This document shows positions 1 through 12,002 of a stretch of 64,000 bases of DNA, in pieces. Numbering within the stretch: the stretch's first letter is position 1; the number at the start of each line of letters is the position of its first letter. The notes beneath the pieces are model-generated. The model had not been told where the DNA came from. It saw only the letters and a list, made by a program, of their open reading frames with translations, and ran no database searches. The position numbers and the translations under genes were made by a program. Origin of the DNA: Cyrtodaria siliqua (taxonomy: Eukaryota; Mollusca; Bivalvia; Adapedonta; Hiatellidae); contig JAWPHD010003084.1 in the NCBI GenBank assembly GCA_037043455.1, positions 1 through 64,000 of the forward strand. The letters run 5' to 3'.

Positions 1-1633
1 AATAAAAACTGCCTAGTGTACCTTTAACACAACTTGTTTTCGCATGTATCCAGTACATGTAGTTTACATGAGCTCATATGACAATCACGCTGCATTATCA
101 CTGAAAACATTGTTTACTCTAACTTTGAACAGCACCGTGCAAGCATAACACAAGCTCCATTTAAAGAACTACACAAGTGCAAACAATTTTTTAAAAGGCT
201 CTCACCTCCATATGATCCAATGGCATTTAATATGGCTTGATATTCTGAAGTCGTCAGTATCAATTCACTTAGAGCTGCTCAAGGTCACGATTCACATTTG
301 AGGCCTTTCTGAAAACAACATCAATCCAATGTCAATGATCAAACAGACATAGTTTATCCTTTGTTATACATAATGTAACATATTTAAAAAAGAAAATATA
401 AAAGAAGAACTAAATTAAATAAAGCATGGATACTACTTGTGCTCAATAACACGGTTAATGTAATAAAAACATCTCTCACCATTCATTATACATGTAAAAT
501 ATAATGTAGCCTAACTGGAGGTCCATTAAAATCATTGTTTCACTGTCACAGCATATTTCCAGCCCATGGAATAGTCATTTCTTTTGAGACACATTGGAGG
601 CAAGCGTAGTAGCTCCACCTCCTTAAAGGCTTTTAAGTGAAGTGTACTTTCTCGAAACTGCGTTGTTTATTTCGCAACAGAAAGTATGTAATAAATGTAA
701 ATAAATGTCAATTCAAAATCACTTCCTTGCCTCAAAACTTTACTGTACATAAATATGAATCTGACCGATTTCAGTCAAATGTCTATGGCAGTTTACATTG
801 TTTCAATGGTAGTTGTAGCGGGTTATGTAATCACGAATGTGCGAGAAAATGGGAATAACATAACGTTATAGAGACAACGCTAACAATTTACATTCATGCA
901 TCTGAGGGGTGGGGGTGGGATGGAGGGGGTTTCTAGTTTCCTTTCCCCTCCTTTTTTTCGGTATGCAAGTTCCATCTACCCCCACACCCCAATCTACCGT
1001 ACTTGGGTGGGAGCGGGGTGCTGGGGACATTGATAGCATTTCTACTAGTAAATGTTTTATTCCACGAAACGTTCTACAGTTTACTGTACATCCAGTTACT
1101 GGAAAGATCGGAGTGAAAAATATGAACTTTCTATTAAACAGTATACGCCACTTTTTTAGGCACTTTATTTGGCTAATGTCTTAATATGTACGATCTAAAA
1201 GTGGTGTGTACTGTTTATTAACAAACACATTTTAATGACAAAACAAATACCTTGATCATGGACCTCTAGCAGCAGACAGTAATCCCAAATCCAATTTGAC
1301 CAACATATCAATTTCACGTGTCAAGTTATGTCACGGTGACCTGTCAGTCACCAACACTGCATGTGTTGACACATAATGGGACGTTATTTCGTCCGGTAAG
1401 GTATTAGTTTTTACATTATCTACGGTATGAAACACTGTACGCGTGTTGTTAGACTCCATAGGTTCCCGTAGTGCTCGCCGACGCAGCGCTCCCAATTTCG
1501 GGTGTAAAAAAATGGCGTCTGTTTTAATTGAAAATTCGTAAAATAGTCCGTAAAATACAAAGAAATAGTCCATGTTCGCGGAGTTAAAATGCGAACAGAA
1601 CTGATATGTTATAGGTCCGTGGCGTTCCTACTG
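1..1633. repeat. 1.6 kb duplicated segment, copy 1 (continues left of window)
   Basis: This segment matches 53543-55165 base for base over nearly its whole length, with scattered substitutions and a few small indels. The match breaks at 1633/55165, right after the shared ggcgttcctactg. The first 23 bases are the right end of a TTAA-type MITE (TTAA at 24-27), which is complete in the other copy, so the duplication probably extends beyond the window edge. The segment holds G-rich/C-rich stretches around 905-1020 and small ORFs on both strands. No TIRs or LTR-like ends are visible, so it is either a dispersed element or a segmental duplication. Confidence 0.9.
1331..1573 (-). CDS. hypothetical 80-residue ORF inside the duplicated segment
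   Basis: An ATG-started ORF of 80 residues on the minus strand, beginning MDYFFVFYGLFYEF. I do not recognise the product. Its first ~69 residues are kept unchanged in the second copy of the duplication (54875-55105). There, one inserted base near the 3' end changes the last residues. The surrounding DNA is richer in CpG than the rest of the window, as a first exon and promoter might be. Arginine-rich residues (RRRALREP) lie in the middle. It could be a first exon, or a chance ORF kept open only because the duplication is young. Confidence 0.2.
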   Translation of the reverse strand: MDYFFVFYGLFYEFSIKTDAIFLHPKLGALRRRALREPMESNNTRTVFHTVDNVKTNTLPDEITSHYVSTHAVLVTDRSP

Positions 1634-1639
1634 GTAACG

Positions 1640-2275
1640 TGGTGTTATTGTAGTTGTTTAAAGGGAGGTAACTTGCATAAGGATGTAGTTACCTCCTTTA
1701 TTAACACCATTTTTAAGGGGAAGTAAATGGTTTAATGGTAGTTATTTAAGGGAGGTTATTTGTCTAATTGTAGCTACTTAAGGGGAGGTAACTTGCATAA
1801 TTGTTGTTACCTCTTTTATCAACACCATGTTTAAGGGGGATTAACTTGTGTAAAGAACTGTACCTACCAAGTCGTGTTAAGATTTGTTGACATTGTACTG
1901 GTTTCAATATTTCCCGGCGAGGTTGCTTTCCTTATATAACCATTCATGCATAAAACCCAAGTTGTCATTGTAGTTACCTCTTTATTAACATTATTTTTAA
2001 GGGGAAGTAACTGGTTTAATTGTAGTTATTTAGGGAGGTAATTGTCTTATTGTAGCTACTTAAGGGGAGGTAACTTGCATGATTGTAGTTACCTCCTTTA
2101 TCAACACCATTTTTAAGGGAGGTAACTTTGTGTTATTGTAGTTATTTAAGGGGAGGTAACTTGCATAATTCAAGTTACCTCCTTTATCAACACCATTTAA
2201 GGGGGAGTATCTTGTGTACAGAACTGTATCAAGTAGTGTTAAGATTTGTTGACATTGTACTGGTTTCAATATGAA
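1640..2275. repeat. palindromic minisatellite (ggaggtaac / gttacctcc)
   Basis: Imperfect tandem copies of a module in which GGAGGTAACTTGCAT is followed within about 20 bases by AGTTACCTCCTTTATCAACA, so each unit can fold on itself. A higher-order period of about 362 bases is shown by the phrase gatttgttgacattgtactg at about 1882 and again at about 2243. No gene is visible. Confidence 0.85.
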
Positions 2276-2279
2276 ACAA

Positions 2280-2785
2280 ACCTTTTGTATGATATAAATA
2301 TGTGAAATAAAAACAAAAAACAGGACTGAAGTTTTGCGAATTGCATAATTTTACCAATCAATGAATACTCCATAATGTGCATGTTTTGCGTTCATCTTGT
2401 GACTCTGACTTTATCGACCTGTTTCGAATAATTGTCGGGTTCTTGGAAATTGTTAAAACCCCAATAAAACAGGCTAAAGTACATATAAAAATGCAGCATT
2501 CAAGGACCATAGTAAACCAAAAGCACGCATAGAAACGAACACCAATTGTAAAGATGACTAAAATGCAAGATGCGACATCATCAACATAAAAGGGTTGACA
2601 GTCAAAGATGAAAGCATAGTGGCGAACTGTAAATTGGTCAACCACTCAACATTATTTACGTTGCAAAATGATAGAGTCATAATCTCTTTTATAATAATAA
2701 GTTTAATAAAGATTGTATGAAAGTGATTATGACCTAGGATCTTAGAAGTTCGGTTGTGATAGTCCTTGTCGCAGAAGTGATCTTA
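2280..2785. other. no gene seen
   Basis: AT-rich DNA with one 95-residue ORF on the minus strand (2358-2645) that has no recognisable motif and no duplicate elsewhere in the window. I see no repeat structure here. Confidence 0.5.
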
Positions 2786-3270
2786 AATTACTTTTTGTGT
2801 CGCCTTTTCGAAGAGGATCAACAGGATCACTTTGTCGCCCGTCCGTCAGTCCGTCACGAAAACGTAACGTTGGCTATAACTTTTTAATTTCTAGATATTG
2901 CTTCATCAATATATACTCATCATGACAAATATGATCATGCTAAAAAATAAAGGTCAAGGTCACACTATGGTCATTATATGGTTTAAATAATCATTTTTTC
3001 CTTCACGATAACTTAACGTTGGCTATAACTTTCTCATTTCTTGATATTTCTTCATCAAACATTCAATATATACACATCATGACAACATAAAAATGGCAAT
3101 ACTAAACTATAAAGGTCAAGGTCACTCTGAAGGTCATTATATGGGTTAAATACTCATTGTTTTTTTCACGAAAACTTACGCATGGCCAGTTTGTCAAGGT
3201 CATTTATCTGGGTCCAAAAAACCTTGTTATGCTGACAAAGGGCTGTTCCGCGGAACACCCGTCTAGTATA
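2785..3270. repeat. GTCCGTC-type dispersed repeat with internal tandem duplication
   Basis: Starts with cgcccgtccgtcagtccgtc and contains two copies, about 135 bases apart, of a block with aacgttggctataactttt, a ttcttcatca segment, and ggtcaaggtcac. It ends in a short hairpin gttccgcggaac. Modules of this form (GTCC run, aaggtcaaggtcac, terminal hairpin) recur at 9760-9930, 25748-26735, 44975-45060 and 51690-52440. They are typical of bivalve intergenic DNA. Confidence 0.65.
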
Positions 3271-4740
3271 TTTTAAAAGTAGATTATTACTTACGATAGT
3301 AAAGTTTTGCAAAGCTTTTTCAAAGTTTATAAAGGAGGGTGTTCCTATGTATTACAATGGTTGCTTAGGACGTGTAGATTACAACGAAGGTTTCGATCCA
3401 GGGTCTGGCCCCATGGGGCTAATGTCAAGAGGTCAAATTCATCCAAATGAACATTTAACCCGCGATTTTCAATACCTAATAATTACATTTCTAAATGCTA
3501 TAAGTACTGACATACACATACAATAGGAATGGGTTTTTCTAATTGCTGTACGGATGCATACTCCTCACCGGGGTAAGGGACCTACATCCATACTATATAT
3601 TTTCTGTGCCGTTGCCTTCCGGCTAACAAAATTGCAAGATTTTGAACATACTGAAGCGTCGATTATCACACGAGGCTTGATCCCGAAGAATGACGAGATT
3701 GGTCGAGTTTTCACGATGGACGTCGAAGAAAGTAATCTGTGATCACATGATAATTTGTCACACGACCATAGCGTGATGTTTGTCTCCATAGTGTATACAT
3801 TAGATACATGCATGTGTTTTTTTTACATATGTACACTATGCATGTCACATACGCTCAATATGTTCGTTGACACATTTTATAAAAGCAATAATACATCATA
3901 AAATACGTTTTAACTAATCGAAGGAGCAACACGAGGCGTGTTCTTTATTCACATATTCATAACTTTCACATCCGGTCAAATTCCGGTACGTTGAAATATT
4001 CAGTAGGTGAAAATAAAGAGGTTTACTCGAACTTTATCCTCAATCTCTATATGAGAAATGAAAATATTAGTCCATGATTTAAATTAAACGTATTCATATT
4101 GGTGTTTTAAAATCAGACAACATGCAAAGAAGATACATAGATGTACATAAAAATAAAGCGTTTAATATAATGAGCACCAACGATAAACACCGAGTTTAAC
4201 CCCTACCAGAATGTGGATATCTTTTATTTTATTGATCACTGATTGGTCAAATTACATTGATGATGTCATGTGAAAGTTATGAATAGTTGAACTTCTATTC
4301 GGGGCGCTTGTTTCAGTCAAAGTATTTTTTGTTTTTTTAAGACAAAATTCAATAAGGACGTAAATTAGTTGTATATCATTAAAGCAGACATGTTAGTGGT
4401 AAATAAAAACACCTTACTTTTCAAAATCGGTTGAGAAATAAACATTTCACATGCAAAAAAAATGTTTTTGATAGGGCGTTTTCAATTCAAAATTCTTCTG
4501 CATCAACAATTTTAAAACATATATTTTCAGATGTTTTATCCAAAAATGGTTTCATTGTGTTAGATAAAGGTAAATGAAGGCACTCTGATCGTTTTATAGC
4601 AAAATATTAGGGCTAACTGAAGTTATGTGAGATTTCTTATTTTTCTGCTGCTCCAGCCACAAGGAATTTATATGCAAAGTCCCACCAAGAAAACATTTTG
4701 GCTGTAAAATATTAATTTCTCAGCCGATTCTGAAAAGCAA
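3270..4740. other. repeat-poor AT-rich DNA with weak inverted repeats
   Basis: No supported gene. Overlapping ORFs on both strands at 3554-3813 look like chance. Two weak inverted-repeat pairs are visible: tattcataactttcacat at about 3955 against its complement at about 4268, and ccttacttttcaaaatcgg at about 4412 against its complement at about 4725. Each may mark a decayed MITE. Confidence 0.45.
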
Positions 4741-4747
4741 GGCATAG

Positions 4748-4856
4748 TTAAAGATAAATGGCCACCCTTTTTATAGTATTATCAATTAACAAATTTAACT
4801 CTTAAACCTCATATGAACATGTCTTGATAGTCCCGGAGAGAAACATGTAATGTGCT
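4748..4856 (+). repeat. dispersed repeat, copy 1
   Basis: About 105 bases (taaagataaatggccaccc through cccggagagaaacat) recur in the same orientation at 24782-24886 with roughly one change per ten bases. No coding potential. Probably the end of a dispersed element whose full length is not clear here. Confidence 0.75.
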
Positions 4857-5089
4857 GATGAAAATTAAAAAATACACAATTCAGACGAATTTTATTATGT
4901 CCCTTTGTCGTAATTGGATGGTGGTACGAAGGGATTTTTTGATTTGTGTACATGTAAACAATATTAATAGCAAATCTAAACTATTAGTGCAAGGCTATAA
5001 CCTAGTTTTTGCTGTTACTATTTTTTAAAGACCAATAAGTCGAAACTTTGAAATATATGAGGACATATTTATGAATGTGAAGTAGTAAC

Positions 5090-6850
5090 TTCTACTGTTA
5101 CTGCTACTGCTATTGCCAGTAGCTACTGCTACTGCTACTGCCAGTAGCTACTTCTACTGTTAACTACTGCCAGCAGTAGCAGCAGTGGAGCACCATCTCA
5201 ATAGGTATACTCATCGAAAGTATGTTTTCTTTGCGCAAGTATGTTGTTTCTACTTTCTACTGCTACTGCTAACTACTGCCAGCAGCAGCAACAGCAGTAG
5301 CAACTGTCAGCAGTAGCAGAAGTAGAGCACCATCTCAATAGGTATACTCATCGCAAGTATGTTTTCTTTGCCCAAGTATGTTGTTTCTACTTTCCCACCA
5401 TTATGTTTAAAGACAACCCCTTTCGCAACCATCATATGTTTACACAACAGTTTCGCCAAATATATGTTTTGTTCTCTACCGTTATTGCTGTAACTTTTCA
5501 GCTACTGCCAGCAGTAGGAGCAGTAGCAGCAGTGGCAATAGCTACTACCAGTATTAACAGTTGTAGCAGTTAGTTTCTCTTTTTAATCTTCATGTTTTAT
5601 TCACAACCCTTAGCAGTAGTAGCAGTAGTAGTATCAGTAACTGCAGTAACAGTAGCTAACCAAGGCAAGACGTGCAGAAAGTGTCAGCGCGCTGGGCGCA
5701 CGAACATCGATGATATAGCAGTAGCAGTAGCAGCAGTATCAGTATTAACTTCTAGCAGTTTTAACTGCTAGCAGCAGTAGAGCTGTAGTAGAAGTAGCAG
5801 CAGTAGCAGCAGTAGCAACAATAGCAGCATTAGCAGCAGTACCATCACTATGTATTGTTTGTTCCTACTTTTCCCTTTAATCTTCACGTTTCATAGACCA
5901 CCACTTTCGCAACCATCATATATTTACACTGCTTCGCCAAATAATATAATGGTTTATATTTGTTGTTCTCTACCGTTACTACTGTTACTTTTTAACTACT
6001 GCTAACAGTAGGAGCAGTAGCAGCAGTTTCAATAGCTACTACTAGCATTAGCAGCAGTAGCAGTAGCTACTGCAGCAGTAGCAGTAGCTATTGTTCGCGT
6101 AACAACAGTAGCAGTAGCTCATAGTAGCAGTTAGTTTCTATTTTTAACCTTCATGGTTTATACACAACCCTAAGCAGTAGTAGCAGTAACAGCAGTAGCA
6201 GTAGCTAACCAAGGCACAGACGTCCAGAAAATGTCAGCGCGCTGGGCAGAAGCAATACCAGCAGTAGCAACAGTATCATCATATATTGTTTGTTTCTACT
6301 TTTGTTTTTAACCATCACGTTTCATAGTCACTGCTTCGCCAAATAATATCATGGTTTATATGTTTTGTTCTCTACCGTTACTGCTGTAACATTTCAGCTA
6401 CTGCTAGTAGTAGAAGTAACATTAGCAGCAGTAGCAGTAGTAGCAGTAACAGTTTCTACTGCTAGTATCAGTATTAACTGCTGGCAGTAGCATCAGTAGG
6501 GCAGTAGCAGCGGTAGCAGCAGTAACATCACCATCTCAATAGGTATTCTCATCTAAGAAGTAAGCAAACATGTACTTTCTACGTTTAATTTTTAACCATC
6601 ATGTTTTATAACACAACCGCTTCGCCAATATCAAGCATATAATTATGTTTTCCTACCGTTAATGCTGTGACCTTTTAGCTACTGCTAGCAGTAGGAGCAG
6701 TAGCTACTACTGGTAGTAGCAGCAGTAGAGTAGTAGTAGCACTATCATCACCATATATTGATGTTTCTACTTTCCCTTTTTAACCATCATGTTTTATGGA
6801 CAACCTCTTTCGCATTTCGTTCTCTATCGTTACTGTTGAAACTTTAGTAA
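5090..6850. repeat. compound CAGTAG/CTACTG microsatellite with higher-order period
   Basis: Imperfect runs of (CAGTAG)n/(CAGCAG)n alternate with runs of the complement (CTACTG)n, so neighbouring runs can pair. The runs are embedded in a longer unit of roughly 400-500 bases. Anchors of that unit are: caccatctcaataggtat at about 5190, 5330 and 6530; ttctctaccgtta at about 5470, 5965 and 6367; and gtttctacttt at about 5244, 5384, 6290 and 6769. The sequence tgtcagcgcgctgggc occurs twice (about 5682 and 6230). No gene is visible. Confidence 0.9.
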
Positions 6851-7036
6851 AAAAAAGAATAAGAAGTCTTGTCGGATAACGAGTGTCGCCGGCGGGAAGA
6901 TCATGCGGTCGCACCGAATTTTAAAAGCCTGATGGTCAACCTACTAATATCACCCCACTTCAGATTGTTTATCGTAGCTTTTGTTCTACTGCTGTAGTAC
7001 TGAAGTGTGTACTCGAGTAAACTTGAACGTGTGGCA

Positions 7037-7471
7037 CCGCTAAAGACCATAACACTGCTAAAGACCAAAACTCCGCTAAAGTCCACAAACATTTCCGCTA
7101 AAGTCCACAACTCCGCTATAGTTCACACACATTTCCGCTAAAGTCCGCAAAAAAAAAGAACGCCAAAGTCCACACAATTTCCCGCTAAAGTCCACAAAGA
7201 ATACCGTTGATAAAGACCACACACGTTGTCGCTAAAGTCCGCATCACTATTTCAGCGTAATAAAACACAATATTGATTTAATTGTTTTCTCATTTTAGCA
7301 TTTTTTCATTAATTTGTGCTAAACGTATTTGCGCCAGATGTAGTTTACATGATCCATAAGTTTTGTAAATATGCAATATTTGGCAGGAAGAAGCGTTAAA
7401 GCCCTAGGTGCGCTCTTTACAATCAGCAAATACGTGTGTTGCAACCCTAAAGGTAGCAATTGCATTAGGGT
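7037..7471 (+). repeat. left arm of fold-back element
   Basis: Repeats of ccgctaaagtccacaa and variants with gaccat/gaccaa fill 7037-7250. Unique arm sequence follows to the phrase aaaggtagcaattgcatta at about 7450-7470. Confidence 0.85.
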
Positions 7472-7586
7472 CAAACCCGGTAAGTTCGAACAGACGATTG
7501 ATTACACTCACAACACTGTTTGAGAGTACTTCCCGGTATAATCACGTATAATGTCATAATAGTATTCATTTTAAATTCTCCGTGGT

Positions 7587-7855
7587 GCCACTGATTTCGT
7601 CGGTGTGTTCTTGGGCAAGACACTTTCCCTTAGCCTCGTCCGTCGGATGGGGACGTAAACCGGGCGGTTCCGTGTATCGGTCTATCCTCCGAGCAAGTTA
7701 AAAAACTATAGGAATCTATTCGAAAATAAGAGTAGGGCACGGTTCCCGGATTCCTATGTATTTTTCCCCTCTCTCTGGGGCGGCTCTAAAACCCTATAAT
7801 GTGTTAATGAGGCGTTAAACAACATTCTATTCAATTCAATTAATTTAAAATCGAT
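7587..7855 (+). mobile_element. 5'-truncated tRNA-derived SINE (family 1)
   Basis: Matches the full-length SINE at 59741-60056 from the phrase gtggtgccactgatttcgtc onward. It includes the central ttcttgggcaagacactttc, the tail-proximal cctctctctggggcggctct, and the final attcaattcaatt. The tRNA-like head is missing. It lies inside the fold-back element, so it inserted there or was carried along with it. Confidence 0.85.
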
Positions 7856-9167
7856 GTTCTTAGCTTTGAGTTTGTTATTATTATGCAAAGTGTAACACAC
7901 TTTTTGATTTGTCAAATAATGCATACGTCATCAAAACCTGTTTTGGCGCCATTTACCACCATTTCATATAGGAGCATCCTGTTAACCGCACCAGTAAACC
8001 TGCGATATTACTCGGTCTTGTTGGCCGTACTTGAATCTTCTTTGAATTTTTTGTCCATTTGAACAATTTAGTTAGTAGTTGATGATAAAAATATGAAAAT
8101 GTATATTCGTTTATTGTTGGGTTCATTTATGGACATTTATTTGACAAAATGAAAGTGTCCGACTGTACCATACTCCTGGTAAAATAGTGGATGGTACACT
8201 CGGACACCTCAATTCAAACTGGTAATTTCAAATGGAACATGTGCGGATTTAGGCTATTTAGTCGGATAAATGAATGGTCAATGGATGTAACGGTAGTCAG
8301 AGTTTCTATGCATTGTTCTAAAGTCCTTAAATATAAATACCTGTTAAACACAATCTTGATAATGGTAATAACATGTGATAAAATGCCTTTGATAGAACGT
8401 AATAATTATAACTGTTCCACTGAAATATATATATTCATTCTCTAAATGAAGTATGTATGTTTGTTTGTACTCTTCCCTGAAATATTGTGTTGTGTATTCC
8501 GCCTTGTTTAGGCAATAAATATGTAAATGTTATGCCAAATAAAAATATTGAATTAAATATTGAATTGCTACGGCGTTATGCTAGAGGTATCACTCTTACT
8601 TAAGCGCCTTCCAAAACAATCAATATTAATTTAATTTGATAAATTATTATAGATCTAATAAATCTGAGTCAATTACTTGACACCATCGCCACACTTCTAG
8701 CCCCAGGAAATTGAAGGCAAATGATGGGTTGGGGCGGTTTTTTACTGTGTTTGTATATATGTACTTAAATAGTAGTTGTGTATGGCTCCATACCGTCTTT
8801 TACCTTGTATAGTAATTTTTTTTAAAAACCCTTTTACGGTTTTCGAACTTTCGCAGATGTCCGAGTGTACTAACATCATCGGTGTCCGAATGCTCCGGTA
8901 AGGTCAGACTGTACCAGAGATGTGATTACAAAAGCATACAAATGGTTTAATAAGTGGTAATTGTCTTCTACCTAATATGTTCAAATGGTGACCCTGGGAC
9001 AATTTGGACCCGTCCCAAGGATCACATGTTTTATGGAATGATGAGTTCTGTTTTCATTTGAAAACGATCCGCATATGACCCTTCATTACGCAATTATTGC
9101 ATAAAGCTTCCGGTGCACAGAATGTGTTACCGCACAGATATGTGTTACCTTTAATGCAGCTAGTCAC

Positions 9168-9535
9168 CTTTAATGCAATTGTTACCTTTAGGGTTGCAAC
9201 AAACGTATTTACTGATTGTAAAGAGCGCACTTAGCGCTTTAATCCTTCTTCCTGCCATACAAAACGTATGGATCATTTATACATGTAAACTACATCTGGC
9301 GCAAATATTTTTTGCATTAAATGATGAAAAAATGATGAAACATCTCTCACAAATGAGAAAACAATTAATTCAAAATTGTGTTTTTCGCTGGAATAGTGTT
9401 GTGGACTTTAGCGACAACGCTTGCGGTCTTTAGCGACAATGTTTTTTGTGGACTTCAACGGAACATTTTGTGGACTTTGGCATTCGTATATTTGTGGACT
9501 TTAGCGGAAATTTATGTGGACTTTAAACCCTACTG
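9168..9535 (-). repeat. right arm of fold-back element
   Basis: Reverse complement of the left arm. It begins inside with taatgcaattgttaccttta and ends outside with ttatgtggactttaaaccc. The minisatellite part covers about 9398-9530. Confidence 0.85.
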
Positions 9536-9539
9536 GACA

Positions 9540-10770
9540 AGGTCCTATATATTTTCCACTTTTGCTGTGTAATTTGGTAATAAATTGCATATATCCGTGC
9601 CCAGTGGAACAGAAAATATATAATGGTGTTTCACTTTAATGATTTAAGCCATGTGACAAATCAATGTTCTGAACAAAAAGACTCTTTTTTTTAATTTTTG
9701 CATAAAACATATTAGGGTTGGCCCCTTAAAAATAGGGTCGGTCTGACTTAACATCAAATATAGGGCATGACTTGACGTCTGAGGGTGACCTTGACCTTGG
9801 AGCTAGGACGTGGATTTTGCGCGTGAAATCCCCTCCATAAATGTCAGTTATTGACCGGACACGAAATGTGTGACGGACGGAAGGACGGATGGACGGTGCG
9901 ATTACTATATGCCCAGCCTTCGGGGGCATAAAATCACACACCAACTGTTCAAAAAATATTTGAATTTAGTCTTCATATGACAATTGAGGTTGCATTGTAT
10001 TGACTATTTACTACAATACATATATGTCCAATATGTCAAAAGGTAACACAATGTTTACTAAATGCGTCCACTGAAAACATATATAGGTAATTACAAGTAC
10101 TCGTGTCGAGTTTCAATCAAAAATGTAAAGTGGTTACCCTAGCAATCGTTAAAACGCGAAAGAATTGCTTAAAACAATCTGACCTTCCCGTTCGCATCCG
10201 AAATTCTTCGTTCGCACTTGTAAAACAAATCTGACATTCCGGTTCGCTATTTGTTTTTTACTCTGTCGACTTTTAAATGCTATAACACGGAAAGTTTTCA
10301 TTATTTCCATTAGCTACTTTGTACAGTTATACAGAAAGGATTGACGATATTGACAAGCGTTTTAAATTGAATTATAATTGCGAATATCAGTTCGTTATTT
10401 GTTTTCATTCTGAAAATTTCATTGTTTGTACAAATCTTTGGACATTTATACAGGGTGCTATACGCACTAACATCGTTTTATTACCGGAACGCTTCCTCTG
10501 TCATTCCTTTTCAAATCTTCATAATCATTTGTCATACATTTTAGCAAAATACGCCACAGAAAGCAAAAATACTAACCCCATCCACTTTGAACAATTTCGC
10601 CAAGCTGACTTCTCTGCAACCATCTGACTTCCCTGCAGCCGGTTGATCAGTGTGTATATGGCCTTACAATGTGCTAAAATGACGTAAAACACCATTCACC
10701 ATTACGCAGCCTTAATTAAAGCGAGGACAATAATACAAACGATAAACTTGTGTGTATTTGTATATAACCT
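9540..10770. other. no supported gene; GTCC-type repeat at 9760-9935
   Basis: At 9760-9935 a minus-strand GTCC-type module reads gaccttgaccttgg, then ggacggaaggacggatggac, then ccttcgggggcat. A 102-residue ORF at 10319-10627 has no recognisable motif and may be chance. The rest is AT-rich DNA in which I see nothing. Confidence 0.5.
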
Positions 10771-11048
10771 TGGTGGCTGATTTGTACCATTTCGTCTTTT
10801 AGTTTTTTCGCCCGCGTCCCGCTAATTTATAGCGGGAGAAAAGACGCTAAACAGCGGGTAGCCGGGCGAAAATACGATGATTAGCGGATATAGTAACGTA
10901 AATTAGCGGCATAGACTTGTCGTCATTTCGTTATTTCTCATGGTGTCTTTTCGCTCCGCGCCTCGCAGTTTATCGTCGTTTCGCCCAGTATCCCAGTGCC
11001 CCAGTGCGAAAAAAAGAAAAGACAAAATGGCACAAATCATACCATAAT
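10771..11048. mobile_element. 278 bp MITE with 10 bp target-site duplication
   Basis: The perfect direct repeat TATATAACCT flanks it (10761-10770 and 11049-11058). Ends are imperfect TIRs: TGGCTGATTTGTACCATTTC on the left against the complement of aaatggcacaaatcatacca on the right, continuing into a shared gtctttt...ttttttcgc. The interior is GC-rich for this window and contains a nested hairpin (cgcccg...cccgct pairing with agcggg...cgggcg, 10810-10870). A TSD of 8-10 bases fits Mutator- or hAT-like transposons. Confidence 0.8.
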
Positions 11049-11049
11049 T

Positions 11050-12000
11050 ATATAACCTACTTCACGTATTGATACATGATTGTCAAGGCGGGGAACAGGT
11101 GCAGGGCATATCAAGTAAGGGGATTCAAAATAATAAACGTATTGTCTATAATTTTATTTCAAAATTATACTCGAAACGCACCAAGAGCACCCTTTTAATT
11201 TTTACAGGTAGTTTTGAGAAAAATGTCGGATGAGCCATGAAGTTTTGGGAGCGTCATGTGGACGGATGAGTCCATGTCATGTCGTCACACGTCATATGGG
11301 CGGATGGGCGAGTGTCATGTCGTCGTGGGCGCGGATGAGCGAGTGTCATGTCATGTCGTCAAGTTGGCGGATGAGACGATTTTTTCAGAAAATACTTGCG
11401 GGTATTCAATATAATTTCACATTTATATTCACCAACAAATACGACTAAACTTGACATCACGGTTTCTCAGCAAGCCTGGTCTTCTTCAAACAATTATATT
11501 TTCAGATTATAACTCCTTTTACATTTACTTTTTATAGAAATATGTGCATGTTCTTTGGCTATACCGATTTCAATGTTTTAATAAATAGGTGCCATGATTT
11601 TCCTTGTAAGGTAATTAACGCTTAACTAACTATTTCTATGATGAACTGTTACGGGCGGGCGGGCGTGCCTGATTACTTGTGTGCATGTGTTCGAATGCGT
11701 CATGTTAGTATTTTCGTATTTCCAAATTTAAATATCCCTTCCTCTAAAAAAGCTTTCTTTTTAAATGTCTCGTTATTACGAGATGATTTCTCGTTAGTAC
11801 GACAAGAAATGTTTAACTTGGATTTTGCAATTATATCAGTCTGATGGTTTGGCGCGAATAAGAAACTGGACTCTGTGTGTGTTCAAATCAGGTTACATGT
11901 CTCTAAAAACAAAAGTTTGTTTGCCAATTTTAATAAATCCCATGTCGTTTTCCTTCAAACTGTTATATTTGCAATTAAAATATGAAAGTGATATTGTTCA
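11050..12000. other. no gene; short tandem repeat at 11228-11380
   Basis: Four imperfect copies of a 35-50 base unit built on cggatgagcgagtgtcatgtcgtc lie at 11228-11380. The remainder is AT-rich, with ORFs of 68-77 residues that look like chance. Confidence 0.5.
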
Positions 12001-12002
12001 AT

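Larger units (their letters stand above)
7037..9535. mobile_element. fold-back DNA transposon with minisatellite TIRs (non-autonomous)
   Basis: Two inverted arms of about 400-450 bases (7037-7471 and 9168-9535) flank a 1.7 kb interior. The outer half of each arm is a minisatellite of about 18-22 bases, CGCTAAAGTCCACA on the left and its complement TGTGGACTTTAGCG on the right. The inner half is unique sequence, for example tgcgctctttacaatcag at about 7408 and ctgattgtaaagagcgca at about 9213. The interior has no transposase ORF. It holds a truncated SINE and a short hairpin at 8155-8210. Target-site duplications cannot be read because the ends lie in tandem repeats. The structure fits a Foldback-like element moved in trans. 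Confidence 0.85.

Noticed and set aside
637..858. 73-residue plus-strand ORF repeated at 54178-54402
   Set aside because: It is kept in both copies only because the copies are nearly identical. The C-termini differ by an indel and the codons look random.
10319..10627. 102-residue ORF
   Set aside because: No recognisable domain, no neighbouring exon signals and no conserved copy. It is left as probable chance.
11228..11380. Hammerhead ribozyme array (recurrent cggatgag and gtcgtc)
   Set aside because: The conserved GAAAC strand is missing and the helices cannot be drawn. It is only a tandem repeat.
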